Shown one piece after another: positions 8,656 through 16,423 of a DNA stretch of 64,000 nt. Within the stretch, counting starts at the first letter, position 1. Every line of letters starts with the position of its first letter. The stretch covers positions 1 to 64,000 of the forward strand of contig NZ_JAIBOA010000001.1 of the NCBI RefSeq assembly GCF_019458805.1, read 5' to 3'. Under the pieces are notes generated by a model. It had not been told where the DNA came from and did not search any database. It saw nothing but the letters and a program-made list of their open reading frames with translations. The position numbers were made by a program, and so were the translations under genes. This stretch comes from Actinomadura parmotrematis (GTDB taxonomy: Bacteria; Actinomycetota; Actinomycetes; Streptosporangiales; Streptosporangiaceae).

Positions 8656-9924
8656 ATGACGAGCGTTCTGTTCGGCCGGGACGACGAGGTCCGGGCCCTG
8701 ACGGAGATGATCGGCCGGGCCGCCGGCGCGGGCCGGTGCCTGGTGCTCACCGGCGATCCCGGCATCGGCAAGACGGCGCTGCTGCGCGCGGCCCGGGACG
8801 CGGCGCGGCGCGCGGGGTTCCGGGTCCTGGCGGCCGCGGGCGTGCAGGCGGAGGCCCGGCTTCCGTTCGCCGGGTTGCATCAGGTGCTGCGGCCGCTGCT
8901 GCGCCGGGCGGGCGGGCCGCCGGGCCAGCGGCGGCAGGCTCTGCTGACGGCGTTCGGTCTGGCCGAGGGGGAGCGGCCCGACCTGTTCGGCGTCGCGCTG
9001 GGCGCGCAGAGCCAGGAGGTGCTGGCGTTCGTCGCGCACCGCCGCGCGCCGCTCCGGATCGCCCTGCTCGCGACCGCCCGCCCCGGCTACCCGGGTCCTT
9101 TCGTCGCCGCCGGGCTGCCCGAACTGGCGGTCACCGGGGTGGACGGCGAAGCCGCTGAGGAGATCCTGCGCGGTCCGGCGAGCGTGACCGGCGCGGCCGA
9201 CCGGGGCCGCATCCGGGAGCAGGCGCAGGGCAACCCGCTGGCGCTGCTGGAGCTGCCCGCGACCCTCGCCGGGGCGGCCCGCCCCGACGCCCCGGACTGG
9301 CAGCCGCTCACCGCCCGGCTGGAGCGGGCGTTCGGCGACCGGGTCGTCGAGCTGGACCCGGCCGCCCGCGACGCGCTGCTGGTCGCGGCCCTCGACCCGG
9401 TCGACGACCTCGCCGAGATCCTCGCCGCCACGGCGGTGCTGCGCGGCGCGCCGGTCACCGCGACCGACCTCCGCCGCGCCGTGGCGGCCGGCCTGGTCCG
9501 GATCGAGGGCGGGCGCCTGGAGCTGCGGCACCCGCTGGTGCGGTCGGGCGTCCTGCAAGCCGAGACGCTGGAGCGCCGGCACGCCGCCCACGCCGCCGTC
9601 GCCGCCGCCGTGCTGGACGCCGACCCCTACCGGCGCGCCTGGCACCGGGGGCAGCCGATCGTCGGTCCCGACGACGGGGTCGCCGACGAGCTGGAGGCGA
9701 ACGCGGCGGTGGCCGCCGGGCTGGTGGATCAGGACTTCACCGGGTGGCCCTGGCCCGCGGCCTGCGCGCACCTGGCGTACGGCGGGCGGCTGCGGCGGCT
9801 CGGGCGGCGGCCGGAGGCGGAGGCGACGCTGCGGCCGGCCCTCGCCGAGCTCGACCGCATCGGCGCCGGACCGTGGGCGGCCCGAGCGCGCGCGGAGCTC
9901 GCCGCGGCCGTGGGCGGGCGCTGA
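8656..9924 (+). pseudogene. eroded LAL (LuxR-type ATP-binding) regulator
   Basis: The 422-residue product begins like a large LAL regulator: FGRDDEVRALTEMI, then Walker A GDPGIGKTA at residues 33-41 and PFAGLHQVLRP. At about residue 116 the text jumps from DLFGVALG to AQSQEVLAFVAHRR, so the segment that normally carries the Walker B Asp-Asp (LVVDDAQWLD-like) is missing. At about residue 345 it jumps again from AAVAAGLVD to a terminal AHLAYGGRLRRLGRR stretch, omitting most of the TPR-like region, and it stops before the LuxR helix-turn-helix. All losses are in frame. Family members normally have about 900 residues. I infer a decaying gene, unlikely to hydrolyse ATP or bind DNA. Confidence 0.7.
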
Positions 9925-9982
9925 AATGGCGGCGCCCCGGTCGTCCCGGCGCCGCGAGGCGCCCGGACGGCCGGGACGATGC

Positions 9983-10522
9983 TCAGGCGGTGAACGCCTG
10001 GGCCGAGCTGTCGTTGCACCAGTAGACCTGGACCTTGGCGTGGTCGTTCTTCGACGCGCCGGAGATGTCCAGGCAGAGGCCGCTGCCGTAGTTCACCAGC
10101 GTCGGTCCGTGGGAGTTGGTCCGCTTGTACCAGAGCTCGCCGGCGGCCCCGCCGAGGTCGATGTGACCCCGGCAGGCGCCCTGCACGACCTGCGCCCCCG
10201 CGAACCTCGCGTCCCGGAAGACCGTCATGCACTTGCCGCTGCGCCGGCTGATGAGGACGTACACCGTCTCGCCGTTGCCGTCCTGGTTGACGGGCTTGAC
10301 GTTCCAGTGCTGCTCGGCGACGCCGGTGCAGTGGTACTGCTGCACGCGGGCGCCGTCGGAGTAGTAGCCGTCCTCGGACATCACGTCCAGGCACTTGCTG
10401 CTGTTGTAGTTGCGGACCTCCTGGTAGGCGGCGGCGTGCGCGGTGCCGGTGAGGACCGCGCACGCCGCCAGTGCCGTTCCCGCCCCGATGAGGCCGCGCG
10501 CCCATCTCCCCCGAAGGGACAT
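9983..10522 (-). CDS. secreted ricin B-type lectin
   Basis: A 179-residue secreted protein: Sec signal peptide (RGRWARGLIGAGTALAA, cleavage near THAAA at about residue 30) followed by a single beta-trefoil ricin-type lectin domain with repeated Q-x-W-like elements (AEQHWNV, GELWYKR, SSAQAFTA) and paired KCLDV / KCMTV / LCLDI repeats. Three repeats fit one trefoil. These domains bind galactose or other glycans and in actinomycetes usually accompany a glycoside hydrolase; here the lectin is free-standing. ATG at 10522 gives the complete signal peptide. Confidence 0.85.
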   Translation of the reverse strand: MSLRGRWARGLIGAGTALAACAVLTGTAHAAAYQEVRNYNSSKCLDVMSEDGYYSDGARVQQYHCTGVAEQHWNVKPVNQDGNGETVYVLISRRSGKCMTVFRDARFAGAQVVQGACRGHIDLGGAAGELWYKRTNSHGPTLVNYGSGLCLDISGASKNDHAKVQVYWCNDSSAQAFTA

Positions 10523-10629
10523 GCGGTCGTCCTTCCGCCGTGGCCCGGACCCCCGTCCGGGCCTTGTGTCCCAGTAGATGCGGAAACGCACGTCCGGGTT
10601 GGGGCGGCGGCCGGGAAAGATCGTCCGGG

Positions 10630-11355
10630 TCAGGCGGCGACGGCGGCGACGGCCTCGGCGATGAGGGCGGCGACGTCCTTCGGCCGCGACACCGCGACGG
10701 CGTGCGAGGCGCCGTCGGCCTCGACGACCTTGGCGCCCGCGCGCTCGGCGCCGAACCGCTCGACATCGGGGTTGATCGCCAGGTCGGCGCCCGCGACGAG
10801 CGCCCAGGACGGCTTGGTCTTCCACGCCGCGACGGACGCGGTCTCGGCGAACGCCTTCGCCGACAGGGCGCGCTGGGCGACCGCGAGGACCTCGGTGGTG
10901 GCGGCGGGCACGTCCGCGGCGAAGATCTCCGGGAACTTGGCGGGGGCGATGGTGAACTCGGTCCCGGGCTCGCCGCCCTCGACCGGGTAGGAGGCCGCCA
11001 CGAGGTTGTCGCCGAGCGGGGAGGCGGGGAAGCGGCCCTGCAGCTCGCCGAGGCTCTCGCCCTCCTCCAGGACGTAGGCGGCGATGTAGACGAGGCCGGC
11101 GACGTTGTCGGCCGCGCCCGCGACGGTGATGACGCCGCCGCCGTAGGAGTGGCCCACCAGCACGACGGGCCCGTCGATCTGGGCCGCCACCGAGGCGATG
11201 TAAGCGGCGTCACCGGCCAGGCCGCGCAGCGGGTTCGCCGGGGCTACGACGGGGATGCCCCGCTCCTGGAGGTCGGCGATGACGCCCGACCAGCTCGTGG
11301 AGTCGGCGAAGGCGCCGTGGACGAGGACGACGGTGGGGACGGTGCTCTCGGTCAT
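10630..11355 (-). CDS. alpha/beta hydrolase
   Basis: A 241-residue alpha/beta-fold hydrolase with LVHGAFADSTSW near the start (oxyanion region) and nucleophile motif GHSYGG. The catalytic His lies in the DGASHAVAVSRP stretch. The pattern resembles small esterases related to salicylate esterases and haloperoxidase-like enzymes, with no secretion signal. It begins 30 bp after an HSL-type esterase gene on the same strand and is probably co-transcribed with it. Substrate unknown. Confidence 0.82.
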   Translation of the reverse strand: MTESTVPTVVLVHGAFADSTSWSGVIADLQERGIPVVAPANPLRGLAGDAAYIASVAAQIDGPVVLVGHSYGGGVITVAGAADNVAGLVYIAAYVLEEGESLGELQGRFPASPLGDNLVAASYPVEGGEPGTEFTIAPAKFPEIFAADVPAATTEVLAVAQRALSAKAFAETASVAAWKTKPSWALVAGADLAINPDVERFGAERAGAKVVEADGASHAVAVSRPKDVAALIAEAVAAVAA

Positions 11356-11385
11356 GATCGTTCCTCTCGGAAGGCGTGCGGGCGG

Positions 11386-12339
11386 TCAGGCGTGCAGGGC
11401 GTCGTGCAGGAACTCGCCGCCCTGCTGGGTGGCGGCCCTGGCGGCGTGGGTGTCGCGGAGGGCGTTCAGCATCACGAAGTCGTGGATGATGCCCTGGTAG
11501 CGGACGGCGGTGACGGGGACGCCCGCCGCGCGCAGCTTGGCGGCGTACGCCTCGCCCTCGTCGCGCAGCACGTCGGCCTCGGCGACGATGACGAGCGCGG
11601 GCGGCAGGCCGGCCAGCTCCTCCAGCGACGCCCGGAGCGGCGACGCGGTGGTCTGCGCCCGCTCGGCCGGGTCGGTCGTGTACTGGTCCCAGAACCAGCG
11701 CATCGCGTCGCGGCGCAGGAAGTAGCCCTCGGCGAACTGCTCGTAGGAGCCGGTGTCGAACGCGGCGTCGGTCACCGGGTAGTACAGGAGCTGCGCGGCG
11801 ATGGACGGGCCGCCGCGCCGCTTGGCCAGCAGGGTGAGGGCGGCGGTCATGTTGCCGCCGACCGAGTCGCCCGCGACGGCGATGCGCGTGCCGTCCAGGT
11901 CGTGCTCCGCGCCCTCCTCGGCGATCCACTCCAGCGCGGCGTAGACCTGCTCCAGCGCGGCCGGGTACCTGGCCTCGGGCGACAGGTCGTAGTCGACGAA
12001 GACGGTCGCGGCCCCGGCGCGGACGGTCAGCTCGCGCACCAGCCGGTCGTGGGTGTGGGCGTTGCCGAACACCCAGCCGGCGCCGTGGGTGTAGAGCAGC
12101 ACCGGCAGCCGGCCGGTCGTGCCGGCGGGGCGGAAGACGCGGATCGGCACGTCGCCGGCGGGGCCGGCGATCGTCAGGTCCCGCACGTCGGCGGCCGGGA
12201 CGGGGACGTCGCCGTCCTGCACGCCGTCGACGGCCTTGCGGCCCTCGACGGGCCCGAGGTCGTACAGGTAGGGCGGGTTCGCGGTGGCCTCGACGAAGTC
12301 CTGCGCGGCCGGTTCCAGAACGGGCTTGATGTCGGTCAT
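11386..12339 (-). CDS. HSL-family alpha/beta hydrolase
   Basis: A 317-residue Abhydrolase_3 esterase: DIKPVLEPAAQDFVEATANPP start, oxyanion motif HGAGW, nucleophile elbow GDSVGG, acid residue in EADVLRDEGE and His in GIIHDF. All catalytic elements are present. It is closely similar throughout to the next gene upstream (12408-13421), including the ARAA/QQGGEFLHDALH end, so the two are paralogues. Cytoplasmic; substrate unknown. ATG at 12339 gives the family's usual N terminus. Confidence 0.87.
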   Translation of the reverse strand: MTDIKPVLEPAAQDFVEATANPPYLYDLGPVEGRKAVDGVQDGDVPVPAADVRDLTIAGPAGDVPIRVFRPAGTTGRLPVLLYTHGAGWVFGNAHTHDRLVRELTVRAGAATVFVDYDLSPEARYPAALEQVYAALEWIAEEGAEHDLDGTRIAVAGDSVGGNMTAALTLLAKRRGGPSIAAQLLYYPVTDAAFDTGSYEQFAEGYFLRRDAMRWFWDQYTTDPAERAQTTASPLRASLEELAGLPPALVIVAEADVLRDEGEAYAAKLRAAGVPVTAVRYQGIIHDFVMLNALRDTHAARAATQQGGEFLHDALHA

Positions 12340-12407
12340 GCCGGCAAGCCTGCCGTGGCCTGCGCGGATGTACATCGGTCGGATGACTGGCAGGGCCGTC
12401 GCGGCGG

Positions 12408-13421
12408 CTAAGTCGGCGTCCCCGGCTCCTCGCCGCCGTGCAGGGCGGCGGCGAGGAACGCCGCGCCCTGGCGGACGGCGGCCCGCGCGGGCGGGCTGTC
12501 GCGCAGCGCCGTCAGGGACGCGAAGTCGTGCACCGCGCCGAGGTAGCGGACGCAGGTGACCGCGACGCCCGCGGCACGCAGCCGGCGCGCGTACTCCTCG
12601 GCCTCGTCGCGGGCGACGTCGGCCTCGGCGGAGACGACGAGGGCGGGCGGCAGGCCCGCGAGGTCGGCGGCGGTCGCGCGGAGCGGCGCGGCGGCGGGCT
12701 CGGCGAGCCGCCGCTCGTCGGGGCAGTACTCGCGCCAGTACCGGTGCAGGGCCCGGCGGGTCAGCGGGTAGCCGGTCGCGAACCGGCGCTGCGAGGCGCT
12801 GCCGCAGCCGGGGTCGGTCATCGGGTAGTAGAGGAGCTGGGCGCGCGGCCGCGGGCCGCCGCGCCGGGCGGCCAGGAGCGCGAGCGCCGCCGCCATCGTG
12901 GCGCCCGCGCAGTCGCCCGCGACGGCGAGGCGGTCGCCGCGCAGCCCGAGCCCGGCGGCGTTCGCGGCGGCCCACTCCAGCAGCGCGTAGCACTCCTCGA
13001 CGGCGACGGGGTAGCGGGCCTCGGGGGCGCGGCTGTACTCGGGGACGAGCAGCGCGGCGCCCGCCCGCTCGGCGAGCGCGCCGGTGAGGAGCCGGTGGGT
13101 GCCGGCGTCGCCGAGCGTCCAGCGGCCGCCGTGCAGGTAGAGGACGGCGGGCAGCGGGCCGGTCGCGGCGGCGGGCCGCACGAGCTGGAACCCGACGAGG
13201 CCCGACGGCCCGACGGGCGCGGCGCGGAACTCGGTGCGGACGTCCGGGCCGTCCCCGGCGTGGTCCTGCGCGGCGCGCAGCGCGAGCCGCCCGTCGACGG
13301 GCCCGATGTCGTGCAGGTGGGGCGGCGCGGCCGAGGCGTCCACGAGGCGGCGCGCGGCGGGGTCGAGCACGACCGGCGGCGGGCGCCGGGCGCGCCCGCC
13401 GGGCGGCGTCGGACTGCTCAT
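12408..13421 (-). CDS. HSL-like hydrolase with Cys in place of nucleophilic Ser
   Basis: A 337-residue paralogue of the preceding HSL esterase. The oxyanion motif HGGRW is at residues 97-101, and acid and His are kept (EADVARDEAE; GAVHDF). The nucleophile elbow reads GDCAGA: residue 171 is Cys, codon TGC at 12909-12911, where the family has Ser (an AGC-to-TGC change would do it). It may be a thiol hydrolase, slow or inactive, or have become a binding protein. ATG at 13421 follows AGG; an in-frame GTG at 13427 is the alternative start. No frame damage. Confidence 0.8.
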   Translation of the reverse strand: MSSPTPPGGRARRPPPVVLDPAARRLVDASAAPPHLHDIGPVDGRLALRAAQDHAGDGPDVRTEFRAAPVGPSGLVGFQLVRPAAATGPLPAVLYLHGGRWTLGDAGTHRLLTGALAERAGAALLVPEYSRAPEARYPVAVEECYALLEWAAANAAGLGLRGDRLAVAGDCAGATMAAALALLAARRGGPRPRAQLLYYPMTDPGCGSASQRRFATGYPLTRRALHRYWREYCPDERRLAEPAAAPLRATAADLAGLPPALVVSAEADVARDEAEEYARRLRAAGVAVTCVRYLGAVHDFASLTALRDSPPARAAVRQGAAFLAAALHGGEEPGTPT

Positions 13422-13487
13422 GCGCACCTGGCCCGCGTGACGATGTCGATGGTCGGGACACTGTAGCCGCCGCCCACCAGGCGTGTT

Positions 13488-16238
13488 TCAGCCGCCCGCG
13501 ACGATGTCGCGGAGCTGGTGGCGGCTGCTCACGCCGAGCTTCGGGTACGCCTGGTACAGGTGCGAGCCGATGGTGCGCGGCGACAGGGTGAGCCGGTCGG
13601 CGATCTCGCGGTTGCTGAGGCCGGTCGCGGCGAGCCGCACGATCTGCTGCTGCTGGGCGGTGAGCGCCGCCAGCGGGCCGGCCCCGGACGGCCCGGCGGG
13701 CGCGGCCGTCGGCACGCCGCTCGCCCGCAGCTCGGCGGCGGCCTCGGCGGCCTGCGGGGCGGCGCCGAGCCGGGTGAAGGCGTCCAGCGCGGCGGCCAGG
13801 AGCGGGCGGGCGTCCAGGGGACGCCGCCGGCGCCGTAGCCAGCGCGCGTAGTCCAGGCGGGCGCGGGCGCGGTCGAGCGGCCACTGCTCGGCGGCGGGAT
13901 CGACGGCCGCGAGCCGGAACGCGCGCTCGGCGGCGGAACCTTCCGCGAGACCGTCTGGGGCGTCGTCCAGCAGCGCGGACGCGTGGTGCAGCAGCAGCGT
14001 CGCCCGCTTGGACGGCCGCGGCCCGGCGGCCTCCCGGACGGCCGCGAGCGGCGCGGCGGCCTCGCCCTGGCGGCCGGTGCGCAGGGCGAGCGAGGCGAGC
14101 TCGGCGATCGACCGGCCCGACAGGACGTAGTGCAGCGGCTCGCCGTCGTCGGCGAACAGGGCGCGCAGGAGGCGGAACGCCTCGTCCAGGTCGCCGGCGG
14201 CCTCGGCCCGCGCGGCGGCGGCGCGGAGCAGCAGGGCGTGCGTGGCGCGGTTCTCGTTCAGGTCCACCGCCGTCCAGGACGCGCCGGGAAGCTCGGCGGG
14301 GCGGCCGCGCAGCGCGGCGAGGACGGCGCCGAGCGCGGCCGCGTCGACCTCGATGTGGGTGAGGTGGTGCACGGTGGCGAGCGCCGCCGCCTCCTCCAGG
14401 GCGGTGGCGGCCTCCGCCCAGCGGCCGGTGTCGATGAGCGACGCGGCGAACGGGACGAGGCAGGTGGCCGCGCTGCCCATGGCGCCCGCCGGGCGCAGCG
14501 CGTCGAAGGCGCGGCGCAGGGCGTCGGCGCAGCGCTCGGACTCGTCGGCGAACCAGGCGACCGAGCCGGCGCAGAGCAGCTCCGTCGCCGTGCCGCCGGG
14601 GCGCGCGCGGTCGAGCAGGACGCGCGCGTTGGCGGCCGGGTCGGCGGTGGCGAGGACGACGTCCCGCATCGCCGCGCACGTCTCGTCGTCGAGGTCGGCG
14701 GGCGCGCCGCCCGCCCCCGGCGGGATGCGGCCGAGCAGGCCGGCGAGCGGCCGCCGGAAGCGCGGCAGCCCGGACTGGTAGGCGACGGCGCCGAGCACCG
14801 ACACGAGCGCGAGGGCGGTGCGGCCGTCGCGCGGCGGGGCGTCCTCCAGCGCGCCGAGGACGAGCCGGCCGGCCTCACGCTGCCGGGACGCCAGCGACAG
14901 GGCGAGCGCGGCGCCGCCGGTGGTGGGGCCGAGCAGGTCGGTGTCGCCGGTGAGCGCGGTGACCCGGGCGTGCAGGTCGAGCACCCAGGACCGGTCGCCC
15001 GCCCGGTCGGCGGCGTGCAGCGCCCTGGCGTAGCGGCGCGCGCGGTCGGGCGCGGCCGGGCTGGACTCGGCGGCGCGCTCCAGGGCGCGGCCCGCCGCGA
15101 ACCAGTCGCCGCGTCCCTCGGCGAGCGCGGCGGCGGCCTCCAGGTCGGCGGCGATCGCCTCGTCCGGCCCGACGCCCGCGCCCGCCCGGTGCCAGGCGCG
15201 CCGCTCGGGGTCGCCGCCGAGCGCCTCCGCGAAGGCGTGGTGGGCCTCCTGCCGCAGCCGCGCGGTCGCCGTCCGGTAGGCGGTGGTGCGGGCCAGCGGG
15301 TGCCGGAACCGGACGCGGTCCTCGCCGACGGCGACGAGCCCGGCCTCCTCGGCGGGCTGCCACACCGCGAGGTCCGAGCCGTGCCCGGCGGCCCGCATCA
15401 CCGTCGCCAGGTCCTCGTGCTCGCCGGCGGCCGCGTACAGCACCGCCCGCCGGGTCGCGGCGGGCAGCGCCCGCAGCCGGGCGGCGTACAGCTCCTGCAC
15501 GCGCGAGGCGTCCGCCGCGTCCGGTGCGTCCGGTGCGGGGCGCCGTCGGGCGGCCCGGCACAGCTCGACGATCGCCAGCGGGTTGCCGCGGGCCTGCTCC
15601 AGCAGCTCCAGCCGGGCGCGGCCCGCCGGGGGCAGGGGCTGGCGGTCCAGCAGCCGGGCGGCGTCCGGCGCGCCGAGCGGGCCGAGCGCGAGCACCGGCG
15701 GGCCGTGCAGGGCGGGGCTGAGCGCGTCCCGGCCGGGCTGCCCGCCGCGCGCGGCGAGCAGCACCGCCACGTCGGCGCCCGCGAGGCGGCGGAGGACGAA
15801 GCCGAGCACCTCCGCCGAGTCGCGGTCGCAGTGGTGCACGTCGTCGACGACGAGCGCGACGGGACGTCCCCGCGAGACGCCGGTGAGCAGCGTCAGCACC
15901 GCGATGCGCAGCAGCATCGGGTCGGGGGCGCGTTCGGCGGGCACCAGGCCGAACGCCGCCTCCAGCGTGGTCCGCAGGTGCGCGGGCAGGCCGGCGAGAT
16001 GCGGGTGCAGGGGGAGCAGGAGCTGATGCAGGCAGGCGAGGGAGTAGGGGGCCTCCGACTCGCCGCCCTCGGCGCGGAGCACGAGGCGGCCCGCCCGTGC
16101 GAGCCGCGCGGCGGCCTCGTCCAGCAGGGCGCTCTTGCCGGCCCCCGCCTCACCGAGGACCAGCAGCGCGCCGTCGCCGCCGGAGCCGGTCACCTCCAGG
16201 ACGCGGTCCAGCTCCGCCCCGCGGCCGATCAGCGCCAT
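13488..16238 (-). CDS. LAL-family LuxR-type ATP-binding regulator
   Basis: A 916-residue full-length LAL regulator. It has N-terminal IGRGAELDRVL, Walker A GEAGAGKSAL, Walker B region VALVVDDVHHCD, a long TPR-like helical middle and a C-terminal LuxR helix-turn-helix (LTAQQQQIVRLAATGLSNREIADRLTL). Members such as MalT-like and cluster-situated activators respond to a ligand or nucleotide and activate nearby operons. ATG at 16238 places the FIGR-type motif at the start. It diverges from the XRE-NB-ARC gene at 16424 across a 185-bp shared promoter region. It is intact, unlike the LAL-like gene at 8656. Confidence 0.9.
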   Translation of the reverse strand: MALIGRGAELDRVLEVTGSGGDGALLVLGEAGAGKSALLDEAAARLARAGRLVLRAEGGESEAPYSLACLHQLLLPLHPHLAGLPAHLRTTLEAAFGLVPAERAPDPMLLRIAVLTLLTGVSRGRPVALVVDDVHHCDRDSAEVLGFVLRRLAGADVAVLLAARGGQPGRDALSPALHGPPVLALGPLGAPDAARLLDRQPLPPAGRARLELLEQARGNPLAIVELCRAARRRPAPDAPDAADASRVQELYAARLRALPAATRRAVLYAAAGEHEDLATVMRAAGHGSDLAVWQPAEEAGLVAVGEDRVRFRHPLARTTAYRTATARLRQEAHHAFAEALGGDPERRAWHRAGAGVGPDEAIAADLEAAAALAEGRGDWFAAGRALERAAESSPAAPDRARRYARALHAADRAGDRSWVLDLHARVTALTGDTDLLGPTTGGAALALSLASRQREAGRLVLGALEDAPPRDGRTALALVSVLGAVAYQSGLPRFRRPLAGLLGRIPPGAGGAPADLDDETCAAMRDVVLATADPAANARVLLDRARPGGTATELLCAGSVAWFADESERCADALRRAFDALRPAGAMGSAATCLVPFAASLIDTGRWAEAATALEEAAALATVHHLTHIEVDAAALGAVLAALRGRPAELPGASWTAVDLNENRATHALLLRAAAARAEAAGDLDEAFRLLRALFADDGEPLHYVLSGRSIAELASLALRTGRQGEAAAPLAAVREAAGPRPSKRATLLLHHASALLDDAPDGLAEGSAAERAFRLAAVDPAAEQWPLDRARARLDYARWLRRRRRPLDARPLLAAALDAFTRLGAAPQAAEAAAELRASGVPTAAPAGPSGAGPLAALTAQQQQIVRLAATGLSNREIADRLTLSPRTIGSHLYQAYPKLGVSSRHQLRDIVAGG

Positions 16239-16423
16239 GCCACTCCTTGCTCGGGAACCTCCCGGCGCCGCCGGCGGGGGTGGGGGCGGCGCTCGGTCGT
16301 ACCGGACCAGGCAACCAGCGGCGGGCGGTCCGGACCAGGCAGAACCACAGGCAGAAGTGCGGAAACCGCCGGTAAGATCACTTCGTGCCGTTCTGGGGCG
16401 GTACATCGTTCTTGGGGGGATCG
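16239..16423. promoter_or_regulatory. divergent promoter region of two STAND-type regulators
   Basis: The 185 bp separate the LAL gene (leftward) from the XRE-NB-ARC gene (rightward). A G-rich Shine-Dalgarno (GGGGGGA, 16414-16420) precedes the GTG at 16424. No palindromic operator stands out by eye. Confidence 0.4.

Noticed and set aside
9983..10825. Longer N-terminal extension of the lectin gene
   Set aside because: It overlaps the alpha/beta hydrolase gene and lacks a signal peptide; the ATG at 10522 gives a standard signal peptide.
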